Shown piece by piece: positions 46,801 through 56,779 of a DNA stretch of 64,000 bases. A program made the translations under genes and the position numbers. Origin of the DNA: Brachionus plicatilis (Eukaryota; Rotifera; Eurotatoria; Ploima; Brachionidae); NCBI GenBank assembly GCA_010279815.1, contig QEOQ01000253.1:225228-289227 (forward strand), in the 5' to 3' direction. Positions within the stretch are counted from its first letter, which is position 1, and each line of letters starts with the position of its first letter. Below the pieces are notes generated by a model. It ran no database searches and was not told the origin of the DNA. It saw only the letters and a list, made by a program, of their open reading frames with translations.

Positions 46801-47028
46801 TTAAAAACAGCCAATTCAAAAATTCAAAATTTTTTGAAAAAATGTCTTTTTTTTCCGAAAATCGAAAATTTAAGAAAGTATTATTTATAACAATTTAAAA
46901 ATAACTATTTTTTTGACCAACTTATGAAAAAATTTGATTAAGATCTCTAGTCAGAAATTAGTAAGATCAGGGACAATTTCTGGTAAAATTTCTAATTTAA
47001 GATCGTATAATTTCAGGAATAATCATGG

Positions 47029-47500
47029 ATAGACAATGAGATTTAAATATTTAAAAGAACGTTTTCCTTTCTGTACTTTTTCTACATATTATTTTATTTG
47101 CCCGTGTTAATTTCTTTACTTTCTGTACTTTTTGTACTTTTTCTAGTTATTTTATTTGGCGCTGTTACTTTCTGTACTTTTTTTACTTTATCAGTATCCT
47201 AATTACCATAATAAAAGATTTAACGGGGTCAGGGGCGGAGCCTGGTTTAGGGATTCGGGTATGTTAAAGATGAAGAAATTTTAGTTAAAATTAATAATAA
47301 TAATTAAAATTTTAATTTTTTATATTCTTATCTTTAATATGAAAAAGAACAAAAAGGAATATGGAAAAATAAATTAAATTTTAGAAAAAGAACAAATAGA
47401 ACAAAAAGTACAGAAAGTAACGGGGCAAAATAAAATAATAATTAGAAAAAGTGCAAAAGTACAGAAAGGAAATTTACTTATAAATATTTTCACTGTCTAT
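47029..47500. mobile_element. TIR element with ATAGACAATG ends, copy 2
   Basis: Same architecture as 18792-19198: ATAGACAATG start, CACTGTCTAT end, inverted TTTCTGTACTTTTT and AAAAAGTACAGAAAG blocks over ~110 nt, and a GC-rich core (GGGGTCAGGGGCGGAGCCTG). TCAT occurs on both sides (47023-47026, 47504-47507) if termini are taken as GG/CC. Confidence 0.7.
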
Positions 47501-47664
47501 ACCTCATATTCAAGTTGAAAATAATTTATCAATATTTTATTTATTTTAAAATTTAAAAAATTCTTTCAATAGAGAATTGAAAAAAATTGAATTTATTACA
47601 CTTTGCACTTTTAACTTGTGATGAATTGATTCATTAACAAAAAAAACAAAAAATAAAATAAATA

Positions 47665-48043
47665 AAAAATAATAATTTAAAATAATATTTTACGATTATG
47701 TACAAAAATTTGTACCTCAATCGCTTCCAGTGTATACAATAAAATCAATAAAATTTAATTTTATTGATTCTAAAAAATATTTTTATTATTGATTTTAAAA
47801 TTTTTGGTGATAAATTTGTGTTATTTCAGTATATTTGTGATTTACTGAAAATTAAATTTATTTTTTCGAGAGAAATATTTTCTAAAATGAAGGGTACACT
47901 GTTAATGCTGTCGGAAATGTTTGACATCTGCTCAAATTTGTTTTTTAAGGATAGGATTTAGTCGAAAAAATCTAAAAATAAGCAATTGTCATGATGCATC
48001 AACAACCAAAATCGAATCACTAATTAATTAAACCCAGGTATTA
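47665..48043. repeat. Direct duplication, left copy
   Basis: 379 bp nearly identical to 51380-51757 in the same orientation (for example GGGTACACTGTTAATGCTGT, CAACAACCAAAATCGAATCA). Weaker similarity continues from 48180 to 48390 against 52225-52384. The 65-codon frame in this copy is interrupted by TAG in the other, so it is not a conserved gene. Confidence 0.9.
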
Positions 48044-48382
48044 AAATAAAAATGGTTAATAATGTTAAGAATATTTTTTTAATTTATTTAACTTTATTTT
48101 ATATTTTTTTCTTAAGAAGCTTTATCTCTATAAGAAAACAAATAAAAATAAACTTATATTGATTCAATTAACTTTAATTTTTGAAATTTATGCTAAGTGA
48201 TCCTTTCTAATAAATATATTTCCTCTGATGTGATACTTGTATCCAAGTATTTTAAAATTTAAACCTCAAAAATTTCGGTGAATATAAAACAATTTAAGAA
48301 AATCAAAAAAAAAATCTGATTTATAATGGTGGTATATCTGATTCAATTTTTTTATGTTTAAACTATTTTTAAAATTCAAATA

Positions 48383-49012
48383 TCACAAAATATTTTTTTC
48401 AGCAAGAAAGTCCAAAGTTGTCGAGCTGATCTTGTGTTTTTTTAGCAAATCTAAATCAATGCGGTCTATTTTGACGCTGCATTCCTTGACTTGTTTGGGT
48501 GAAGTTTCCTGGTCATCTTGCTGCAGAGTCAAATCCAATTCTTCCTGCTGAAAAGAATCGTCATCTAAATGATCGATTGGAAAGCCGTCCTTCTTGGCCA
48601 TTTCATTCGTCTTTGAGAGTGTTTCTTCTTCTGTCAAAAGTGGAATTTTTTCTACCAAGTTGTTTTTTTGGCTTATTATGGACGGAGACCTAGGACTAAT
48701 GGACCCAAAGTTGGTTTCCGAATTAATTTGGACTAAATTTGAACATATGGGTGCTGGTTCTTTTGAAGAGGTGCTCGATAGATGAGGGGGCTTGTTTCTT
48801 GCTTGGAAAATTTTTTGAGTAAATTTTTGATTAGATGTTTTAAATGAGTTTAGCTCGTTTTTAAAATCGTTTTGCAAAACATTAATTTCCTTTTTAAAAT
48901 AGTCTATTTTGTTGTTAAGTTCATTTCCTAGACGAAATAAGTTATGTGACTTTTCAATGTAGGACAGCATGTTTTCTTCTAGTTCGTCCATTGAGCTGTT
49001 ACTGTCTTCCAT
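48383..49012 (-). pseudogene. Truncated ATRX paralogue (first 203 codons plus 6)
   Basis: A 209-aa open frame begins exactly like ATRX (MEDSNSSMDELEENMLSYIE, KSHNLFRLGNEL) and follows it to LDLLKKHKISSTTLDFLAEK, where the duplication ends; NIL and a stop are read from the new flank. No helicase domain is present. It carries about 45 substitutions and an in-frame 12-bp insertion (PICS) relative to the parent, yet no stop or frameshift. It could make a small coiled-coil protein interfering with ATRX, or be a young pseudogene. The upstream ~670 bp were copied with it, so it may retain the promoter. Confidence 0.8.
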
Positions 49013-49693
49013 GATTTTTTTGATTTGTCTTTTAAAAAATTTTCTCGGTTTTTTTTTTGCTAATAAAATTTTTCAAATTAATTAATTACAGGATGATTTG
49101 AAATGTATGGCAAAATAAAATTAACATTAAATAAAATAATCTATCATCAGTATCAAAATTTTGTGCATTCAAAATGGGTCCTTTAGCAGACAGGACAGAA
49201 AATAAAATGATAAAAAAAATTAGATCAAGTAAATCATATTTGCAAAAGTTGATTTAATTAAAGAGATTAAAATTATGAATTTTTTTTTTTTTTTTTTAAA
49301 AGCTAACCTAGTCTAATCTAAATAAAAAAAGTATTTTTTTGTTCATTAAAATCAATTATTAAATAAAACTTCTATTAAGCGAAATTAAGATTTTTTATAA
49401 ATTTTTATAAAAAGAATACTGGATCAATCCCAATAGATTTAATGAATAAAAGGAAATTGAATCGAAATTTGAAACTCTTTCAAACACGTCAGAACAAAAA
49501 ATTTCCTTTTTTAATTTGAGAATCGAAACCATTTATCAATTAAAGTCACAAATAAAAGCTCTGAAACATCCTAGAATAAAAAACATTAAAAAATGTTTTG
49601 CAAAAGAATTGGACTTTTTTAAAATTTTAAAGCGATCAACGATTCATATAAAAGTTAAATAAAATAAACAATATGGACTCTCACATTTTAAAT
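48393..49693. repeat. Copied block of the ATRX 5' segmental duplication
   Basis: Matches 41960-43240. Breakpoints: left inside a T run just before CAGCAAGAAAGTCC, right after GACTCTCACATTTTAAAT. The left breakpoint abuts the end of the block that resembles 52225-52384. Confidence 0.9.
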
Positions 49694-50011
49694 GCCGAAT
49701 ATCAATCAGGTGTTCGACAATTAAAGACTGCTATTAGCGAAAAAAATACAGAATATTTAATTATAGAATAAAATATAGAGAAAGTGTTGTATTTAAAAAA
49801 GAGAAAAAAATTAGTGAATTAGTAAACTTTTTTATTTTGTCTTTCTATTTCAACATACTGTTTTTAATTTTTTTTATCCCATTTTATCATAAATTTATTA
49901 AAAATAAAATATTCAAAATAATTGTTAAACTTTTATTTTTTGTTTTTTATAAATTATCATGTATTTAATCTTAAAAAGCCTTAGTTCGATACAGATAAAC
50001 AAAAAAAAGTT

Positions 50012-50069
50012 ACTAGTTAGCTAACTAATTCAATAAAATAAATTTTATTGAATTAGTTAGCTAACTAGT
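50012..50069. repeat. Near-perfect 58-bp palindrome
   Basis: 28-nt perfect arms (ACTAGTTAGCTAACTAATTC + AATAAAAT) with a 2-nt loop. Each arm contains the self-complementary AGTTAGCTAACT. Strong cruciform/hairpin potential. Confidence 0.95.
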
Positions 50070-50408
50070 TTTTTACTCAATTTAAAATTATACTGTTGCT
50101 TTTGTTGTACCCTTTAGTTTTTTTTTTTAAATAGAGTAGTTGTTTACATATACTACTACTACATATAAATTTAAGCTTAATTCTTGGCTTAATATACACA
50201 TAGATTATTTCTTGTTTTTCTCTATTTTGTTTATCTATTTTTATTTTCTCTATTATGCACATTCTCTAATTATTCTCTTTCTAAAATGTTTATTCTCTAT
50301 TTGTTTCATTCTCTATTTTGAATTATTACCAAGGAAACGTTTAAACCAAGGAGAACAATTGAAAAATTTGGATTTTTTTAATTTTTTTTTAAAAATTAAT
50401 AATTATAC

Positions 50409-50700
50409 AGTACTGCTACGAAAAACTGTTTTTACGTGAAATTACGTAATTTCCAGTAATTTTACGTAATTTCACGTAAAATTACCGGAAATTACGTAAT
50501 TTTACTTAAAAAGTAAAATTCCAAAAAATACTACTTTTTTTGAGAATTTTGACATTTTTTGACTTTTTTTAAATTTTTTGGTCCTGAATGCGAAAAAAAA
50601 AAATTGCTTTTTTTCACGTAATTTTACGTGAAATTTTATTTAATAGTGGTAAATTTTTGTAATTTTTAGTAAAAAAAAGTAAAAAAAAGTAAATTTTGTA
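50409..50700. repeat. TTACGTAA-rich foldback region
   Basis: Repeated TTTTACGTGAAATTACGTAA, ATTTTACGTAATTTCACG and GGAAATTACGTAATTTTAC, alternating in both orientations, then TTTTTCACGTAATTTTACGT further right. Non-coding. Confidence 0.8.
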
Positions 50701-51345
50701 CAAATTTTAAAAAAGTTAATTATAAACAATAAACAAAAATTCAAAATCAAAATTTTCAATTAGATACATCTCAATACAATTCAATGATTCGATCAATCTC
50801 CATTTCTTTCTATAACCACTTTTATTACCTTAATTTTCATTAAATTTTTTTTAAAGATTTAATTGAAAACAAAAAACCATAACTTCATGATTGCTATCAT
50901 TCGCTTTAACACCATTAAACGCAATAAACCGCGAAAATTTAAAAAATTTCGCTTTAATTTGGAAAGGAACTGATTCCTCTTAAACATAACCAAATAAAAT
51001 ATATCATGAAGCAATCTCATTGATTTTGATTAGTATTATTCTTTCTTCAATTTTTGATGTATTGACAGACAAAATGGATATGCATAAAAAAAATTAAATA
51101 TTTCAAAATATTTATTCAATTGTTTTAAAAATTTTAAACCAAAAATTTGTTCAAAGTTTTATCTTGAGTTTCATAACCTGTAAAAATCTTGTAGGGTTTC
51201 TTGAGTCTCTACTAAATCTTATCAAAAACAAACAAAAAATGAGCAAAATTTGGGATTTTATCATCGAATGTTTTTAATTATTTTTTTAGACATTATGAAA
51301 TTTAGTACAATTTGAAATAAAAATCTTTCTTACCGAATTTAACTG

Positions 51346-51379
51346 ATTGAATTGAATTGAAACGAACTTCACAACCCCT
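51346..51379 (-). mobile_element. Solo terminus of the 29.1 kb foldback family
   Basis: TTGAATTGAAACGAACTTCA, then CAACCCCT: the reverse complement of the left end of the 29122 element, with no second arm. It directly abuts the right copy of the direct duplication. Confidence 0.75.
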
Positions 51380-51757
51380 AAAAATAATAATTTAAAATAA
51401 TATTTTACGATTATGTACAAAAATTTGTACCTCAATTGCTTACAGCGTATACAATAAAATCAATAAAATTTAATTTTATTGATTCTAAAAAATATTTTTA
51501 TTATTGATTTTAAAATTTTTGGTGATAGATTTGTGTTATTTCAGTATATTTGTGATTTACTGAAAATTAAATTTATTTTTTCGAGAGAAATATTTTCTAA
51601 AATGTAGGGTACACTGTTAATGCTGTCGGAAATGTTTGACATCTGCTCAAATTTGTTTTTTAAGGACAGGATTTAGTCGAAAAAATCTAAAAATAAGCAA
51701 TTGTCATGATGCATCAACAACCAAAATCGAATCACTAATTAATTAAACCCAGGTATT
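51380..51757. repeat. Direct duplication, right copy
   Basis: See 47665-48043. One difference creates TAG in the frame that is open in the left copy. Confidence 0.9.
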
Positions 51758-52439
51758 AGTTTTAATAGAATGATGCTTAAATTATCGGGTAGTAATAATC
51801 ACAAAATTCTAAAATAAAAACAGAATTATATTCGATACTTAAAATGATGGATAGAATTTAAAAATTCGATAAGTTAATTTTCATCCCACTCTTTATCAAA
51901 GATTTAACTTAAATTCATCAATGTTTAATTTTTTCAAATTTTCTAAAAATGAATCATTTTTTACCAAAACATAACTTTAACAAATTTCAATAAATTAATT
52001 ACAAATACAGTTTGTTTGGCTATTTTTAATTCCCTAGAAAAATTAGGTGTACAATTAGGTGTTTTCGAAAGAGGATAACTTTTTCATTTAGTTCTATTCT
52101 CAAATATAATTCACAATTTAAGTACTTTTGATTTTGATAATACAAATTGATATAAAAAATTTTTTTGGATTAAGTAGATCTATTTATTTAATCTTTTTAT
52201 TAAAAAAATCTGTAAAATTAAAATTAAAATCTTTGCCAAGTGATCCATTCTAATAAATCTTATTCCTTCGATTTGGTACTTAAATCCAACTTATAGAAAA
52301 TCTTTAAAAAAAATCTTATTTATAATGGTGGAATATCTGATTCAATTTTTTTTATGTTTAAACAATTTAAAATTCAAATATCACTGAATTCTTTTAAATC
52401 AACTAATTCAAAATAAAAGAAATTTATGAAAAAAAATAG

Positions 52440-53250
52440 ACTCAAAATTACGCAAGATAATAGACGATTCTATCTAAGGCTTTACCAGTCTTTGCTTCTT
52501 ACCATTCCAAAAAATATTTTGTCAATGATAGCTTTGAAACTGATGATTGTTTTCGCGTTCATAGCATTCTGTGTCAAACTATTCCAATCTGGTGCCGAAT
52601 AGTTTGCTAAAAAATTGTATCTTGATGAACCTCTTCGATTTTTCTCTCGAACAAGCCGTATAGGTCTTCTCAGATTCATTGTTCAGTTCTTGGCGTAAGT
52701 TGTTCCATTAATAAGAGATACATTTTCGAAACCAGTTACAATTTTGAAGACTTGAATCAAATCTCCTCTCAGACGTCGATTTTAAAGATTCATGAGGTTC
52801 AAATCTTTCACCCTTTCCTCATAAGACTTTTTTCTGGTAGGACCTAAACGCTTTGTTGCTCTTCTCTGAACTCTTTCCAAAGTTCTGTGACAAAAACCCT
52901 CAGGTCCTTTTCCTCAGTTATTTCTTCAAGAAAATGAGTTATTTTGGAATTTGACATTAGATACTCAGTCTTTTCTTTCTTCTTTCAGAGATACATAGCT
53001 TTGCACTTATTTAAATTTAAATCAGTTGACCAAACATCTGTCCATTCCATTAGGAGATCTAGATCGGTATAGATCTGGTGATTTAGCGTTGACCCCTTCT
53101 GAAAAACCCAATAGTTTGAAGTCATCAGCATATCCAAGACAAAAGCTATTGAAACTTTCCAGCAAATCGTTGATAAAAGTCAGGAAAAGAATTGGACCAA
53201 GTACAGAGCCTTGCGGCACACCACTGGTTACTGCTTCCCAATTTGTTGCT
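52440..53250 (-). mobile_element. LINE reverse-transcriptase remnant (CR1/Jockey-like)
   Basis: Minus strand, right to left: MPQGSVLGPILFLTFINDLL and CLGYADDFKLLG (palm, YADD), then broken pieces with VQRRATKRLGPTRKKSYEER, RRLRGDLIQVFKIV and finally NLRRPIRLVREKNRRGSSRY, FLANYSAPDWNSL. Several frameshifts and stops; 5'-truncated at the GVPQGS motif. It differs from the 44 kb element, so at least two LINE families are present. Confidence 0.9.
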
Positions 53251-53506
53251 TACAACAAATATAAATTAGACATTTTACTTTTTTTAAGATTTTTTATCAT
53301 TACTCTAATAAAATTGAATTTTAACTAAAATTTACGTAAATTTGAATCAGACAAAATTTTAATAAAATATTAGTTTTTTTAATAAAACGTCAAAATTCTT
53401 CAATATTTAGGACATTTTTGTTTTATAAAAAATTTACGTAAAAATAAGTTTTAGGTAATAATTTTTGATTTTTTTTTCTATTTCACTTCTCCTTAAAGGA
53501 AGTTAA

Positions 53507-53806
53507 GCCCGTATAGCCGAATGTCTTGTGTGTTGGTCATGCAAGCAGAAGATCGAGGGTCTAAAACCGCATGGGGGTACAAAAATCTTCAAAATATCAG
53601 TACAGAACGGGACGTATGTTTAAACCCCTTTCATCATAAAAAAAGAGGACTGGTTTCGGCTGGGTGATAATAGCGGTGCAGATGATCAACTCTATGCAGT
53701 AACCTTTGTGTCAGATCAAAGTCGTTACTCAAAAAGGTACGAGATTAGGAGAATAGTGCCTCCACATTATCCGCTAGGATAGAGAGGGACATTTTATTAT
53801 TATTAT
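53507..53806 (+). mobile_element. tRNA-like SINE, copy B (fullest copy)
   Basis: The head (GCCCGTATAGCCGAATGTCT) contains a pol III A box (TAGCCGAATGT, 53514-53524) and 37 nt further a B-box-like GATCGAGGG (53551). It looks tRNA-derived. The body ends in TCCGCTAGGATAGAGAGGGA and an ATT-rich tail. Copy C has the same A-box-to-B-box spacing and a perfect A box (TAGCCGAATGG). Confidence 0.75.
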
Positions 53807-54162
53807 CAGTCTAGTATGACAAGGCCACTAGCATGTTAATTAGCCTAGCTTCACGGCTGCTCTGAATTGAGGAGAATGAAGTTGGGAGCAATTTTTTTCA
53901 AATAAAACATTAATAACTTTTTCAAAATGAAAATTGGTATAAAAATTTTTTTAGCAAAATTTAATTTAATAAATTTTGTTAAAATTTATAATGGATTTTG
54001 AACAATATTTTTTATTAATAAATTCATATTTTATACAATTTTAAATTAATTGCTCCAGATAAAAATTGCTCCCAGCTTCACTCTCCCTCTGCATGACTTG
54101 ATCCTTCGTTTACACCTCAGATAATAAAGAATTTTAATTTTTTTTGTTTAATTAAAAAAAAT

Positions 54163-55134
54163 CAGAGTTGTTTAAAAGTCCCAAAATAAAGTCCAAGACC
54201 GGACTTTTTTTTTTAATTTGCAAGATCAGGCTTTATATCAAAAAATTTGTATACTCTTGGTAGTGATGAAATCGAATTAGCTTTTTGGACACAAATTGAA
54301 ACTTGAATAAATAAAAAATTTGATAAGACTATCGAATAAAATCTTGAATTTGAGATAAATTTGAATTTATATTTGATTTATTTTTATTTTTGAAATTAAA
54401 TTCGAACTTAACTTTAATTTAAAAAAACAACTTGAATTTTAGATAAATTCAACTAATAATTTAAAAGTATTAAATTTTGAAAAGAATATTTGAAAAATTA
54501 AGTATTTGAAAATTTTGTTTTTTCTACTCTTGTAGCGTTGGTCAAATCGGAACAGCTTTTTTTTGGTACCTGGTAAGATGGATGGGATCTGGCACACTTT
54601 TAGTATCCAAATCGAATTTAAATTCTAATTAAAATTTCAATTCTTTTTTAGTTAAATTTTTTTGATCAGTTATTTTTTTGATTAATTTTTATTTTCAAAT
54701 ATTAAATTGAGTATTTATTATATTCAGATTTTGATGCAAAAATTTTATATTTTCAAATTTTTCAAATTCGAATATTTTAGAGATTCAATTTTTAATTTAA
54801 ATAAATTAATTTTCAAGTATATTATTCAAAAATATTTATATTCCAAAATTTAATTCAAACCTAATTTTCATTCGTAATGCTATTTATTCGAATATCGGTT
54901 CGGATATGCATATTGGATTTCATCACTAACTCTTGGGTTGTCTAATGCAATAAATTTGCCATATTTCAGAATTTACTTACAATTTTAGCATTAAAGTCTT
55001 GACAAATCTTCATGGGTATTCAAAATTTTAATGCTCGGGCTTGGACTTTTGAAAAAAAATTTAAAAAAATGAATTTTAAGCAATTTTAACAAACTTGGAC
55101 TTGCCTTGAGACTTGTGACTTTTAAACATCTCTG
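54163..55134. mobile_element. hAT-like MITE hosting a nested hAT-like element
   Basis: Ends CAGAGTTGTTTAAAAGTCCC and GACTTTTAAACATCTCTG. Flanks are perfect 8-bp repeats AAAAAAAT (54155-54162 and 55135-55142). The sequence outside the nested insertion aligns with 31550-31790 (TGGTTTGTCTAATGCAAT-like, ATTTGCCATAT.TCAGAATTT). Confidence 0.9.
54261..54928. mobile_element. hAT-like element (TAGTGATG termini), copy 2, nested
   Basis: Ends TAGTGATGAAATCGAAT and GATTTCATCACTA, bounded by a perfect 8-bp duplication ACTCTTGG (54253-54260, 54929-54936). Inverted relative to copy 1 at 33018-33692. Non-autonomous. Confidence 0.92.
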
Positions 55135-55139
55135 AAAAA

Positions 55140-55690
55140 AATCCATCTGAAAAGCTAAATTGAGTAAAAAAATTGATTTGAAAAATTTTAAAAATTTTCT
55201 CGCTTAAACAAAGCCCAGACTGCAATGACCTGTGCAATTTTGGGGCAGAGAACACATATTTTAAATGGCGGATCTGAATTTATGATTTGTTGCCAAAATT
55301 ATGCACACAAAACGCAAAGTGAGTCAGTGGGAGGGCGAGCGCATATTTCCTCAGTCCCCTATCTGTGGGTCTAAGCGCTCTGAGTATTGCGCATAATTAT
55401 GCTAAACAAATTTGGGGTTGTTCTTTGAGCAATGGAAAATTATGAGCACACAAACAAATCGCTCCATTCATTTCAAAGCATTTAGAAAACTTAGGTCTAA
55501 ATCTACAGAATGATTGGATGCATTGCTTTACAATGTATTTCTATTGAATTGCTTTAGTTCCCATACTAAGCCCAATCATTTTGCATACACAAATCTCTCC
55601 AAACTATAGCAATTTTAAATACACTCGTTCATTTCTATATTTCATATTCATTTCTCTAACACATAGCAAACGAACAACAAAAACCATTTC
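55140..55690 (+). other. GC-richer upstream region of HMGB copy 5
   Basis: Base composition rises (GAGTCAGTGGGAGGGCGAGC, CAGTCCCCTATCTGTGGGTC), without coding frames of note. Probably promoter and leader of the HMGB gene at 55.9 kb. Confidence 0.45.
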
Positions 55691-55691
55691 T

Positions 55692-55696
<5 letters not shown>

Positions 55697-55756
<60 letters not shown>
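55697..55756 (+). repeat. (CT)n microsatellite, ~30 units
   Basis: Uninterrupted CT repeat, followed at 55757-55785 by ACATATTTTTCTCATTTTCTTTGCTACAG. It may act as an extended polypyrimidine tract for that acceptor or as a GAGA-type promoter element. The Ser-Leu repeat frame through it is an artefact. Confidence 0.95.
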
Positions 55757-55757
<1 letters not shown>

Positions 55758-55921
55758 ATATTTTTCTCATTTTCTTTGCTACAGATCGAGACTTTTTGCA
55801 CACTGTGCGCTTGTGTGTGCAAAAATTTTGCTCGCCCCAAGAGCAAAACTAAATTCCGAAATTTGTCTGTCAAACAGCCGCACAGCTAACTTAACATTAA
55901 CTTAGATTTAAATTTGACACA

Positions 55922-56488
55922 ATGGCTACCAAGGGAGACAAGAAGCCAAAGGGCCGCATGTCCGCCTACACATTTTTTGTGCAAACGTGCCGTGAAGAAC
56001 ACCGCAAAAAGCATCCAAATGAAAATGTCAACTTCACTGAATTTTCGAAGAAGTGCGCAGAGCGCTGGAAGCTCATGACTGAGGTTGAGAAAAAGCGATT
56101 TGCAGAGATGGCCGAAAAAGACAAGCAGAGATATGACAGAGAAATGGCCTCGTACGTGCCGCCCACCAAAGAGGGCGGCCGAAGGAAAAAGAAAAAAGAT
56201 CCAAATGCTCCCAAGCGTCCTTTGTCCGCTTTTTTCTTGTTTTGCGCAGACGAAAGAGCGGCTGTCAAGGCCGTTCATCCGACCTATTCGGTGGGCGAAG
56301 TGGCCAAGGACCTTGGAGAGAAATGGAACAAAGTAAGCCCTGATGTCAAGTCTAAATACGAAGCCAAAGCGGCACAAGACAAGACACGCTATGAAAAAGA
56401 GTTGGAAAATTATAAGAATAAAACGTCAGTGGCACAGCACAATGACGAAGTGGAGGACGAAGAAGAAGACGATGAGGATAATGAATAA
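55922..56488 (+). CDS. HMGB protein, copy 5 (188 aa)
   Basis: Starts ATGGCTACC ([20 protein letters not shown]), with twin HMG boxes: box A about residues 9-78 with [18 protein letters not shown] and [14 protein letters not shown], linker [16 protein letters not shown], box B about 94-165 with [20 protein letters not shown] and [10 protein letters not shown]. The acidic tail is the longest of the set ([14 protein letters not shown]). Cys at both box-A positions and in FLFC. More diverged from the 13-27 kb group and closest to the gene at 58.2 kb in box A. The poly(A) signal is at 56764. Confidence 0.95.
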   Translation: MATKGDKKPKGRMSAYTFFVQTCREEHRKKHPNENVNFTEFSKKCAERWKLMTEVEKKRFAEMAEKDKQRYDREMASYVPPTKEGGRRKKKKDPNAPKRPLSAFFLFCADERAAVKAVHPTYSVGEVAKDLGEKWNKVSPDVKSKYEAKAAQDKTRYEKELENYKNKTSVAQHNDEVEDEEEDDEDNE

Positions 56489-56763
56489 ATTCAGCAGTCC
56501 GCAAAGATTCACACAGCACGAGCCGATTTCGAGGACTAGTCTCTTTTTAAACGATGTACAACTTTTTTTGTAAAAAATCTCTCTTTTTTTTTTTTCGATT
56601 TTTACACTTTTAGTTTGTTGGAAAAGAAAAAAAAAATTGTTTTTGATGTACAAGTATGGTTGTCTAAAATTGTGATTTTTTTTGTTAGTCAAATCAAATA
56701 TTCAATCAAAACAATATGGACAGTTGGTGTACTTTTTTTCTTATTTGATTTAAATGTTCTTTG

Positions 56764-56769
56764 AATAAA
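56764..56769 (+). terminator. Poly(A) signal of HMGB copy 5
   Basis: AATAAA about 275 nt after the stop. Confidence 0.5.
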
Positions 56770-56779
56770 AAACTTCAAA

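Noticed and set aside
47764..47961. 65-codon frame in the left copy of the direct duplication
   Set aside because: The nearly identical right copy has a TAG in the frame, so it is not conserved as coding.
55581..55889. Plus-strand frame with Ser-Leu repeats
   Set aside because: Translation of the CT microsatellite and leader; not a protein.
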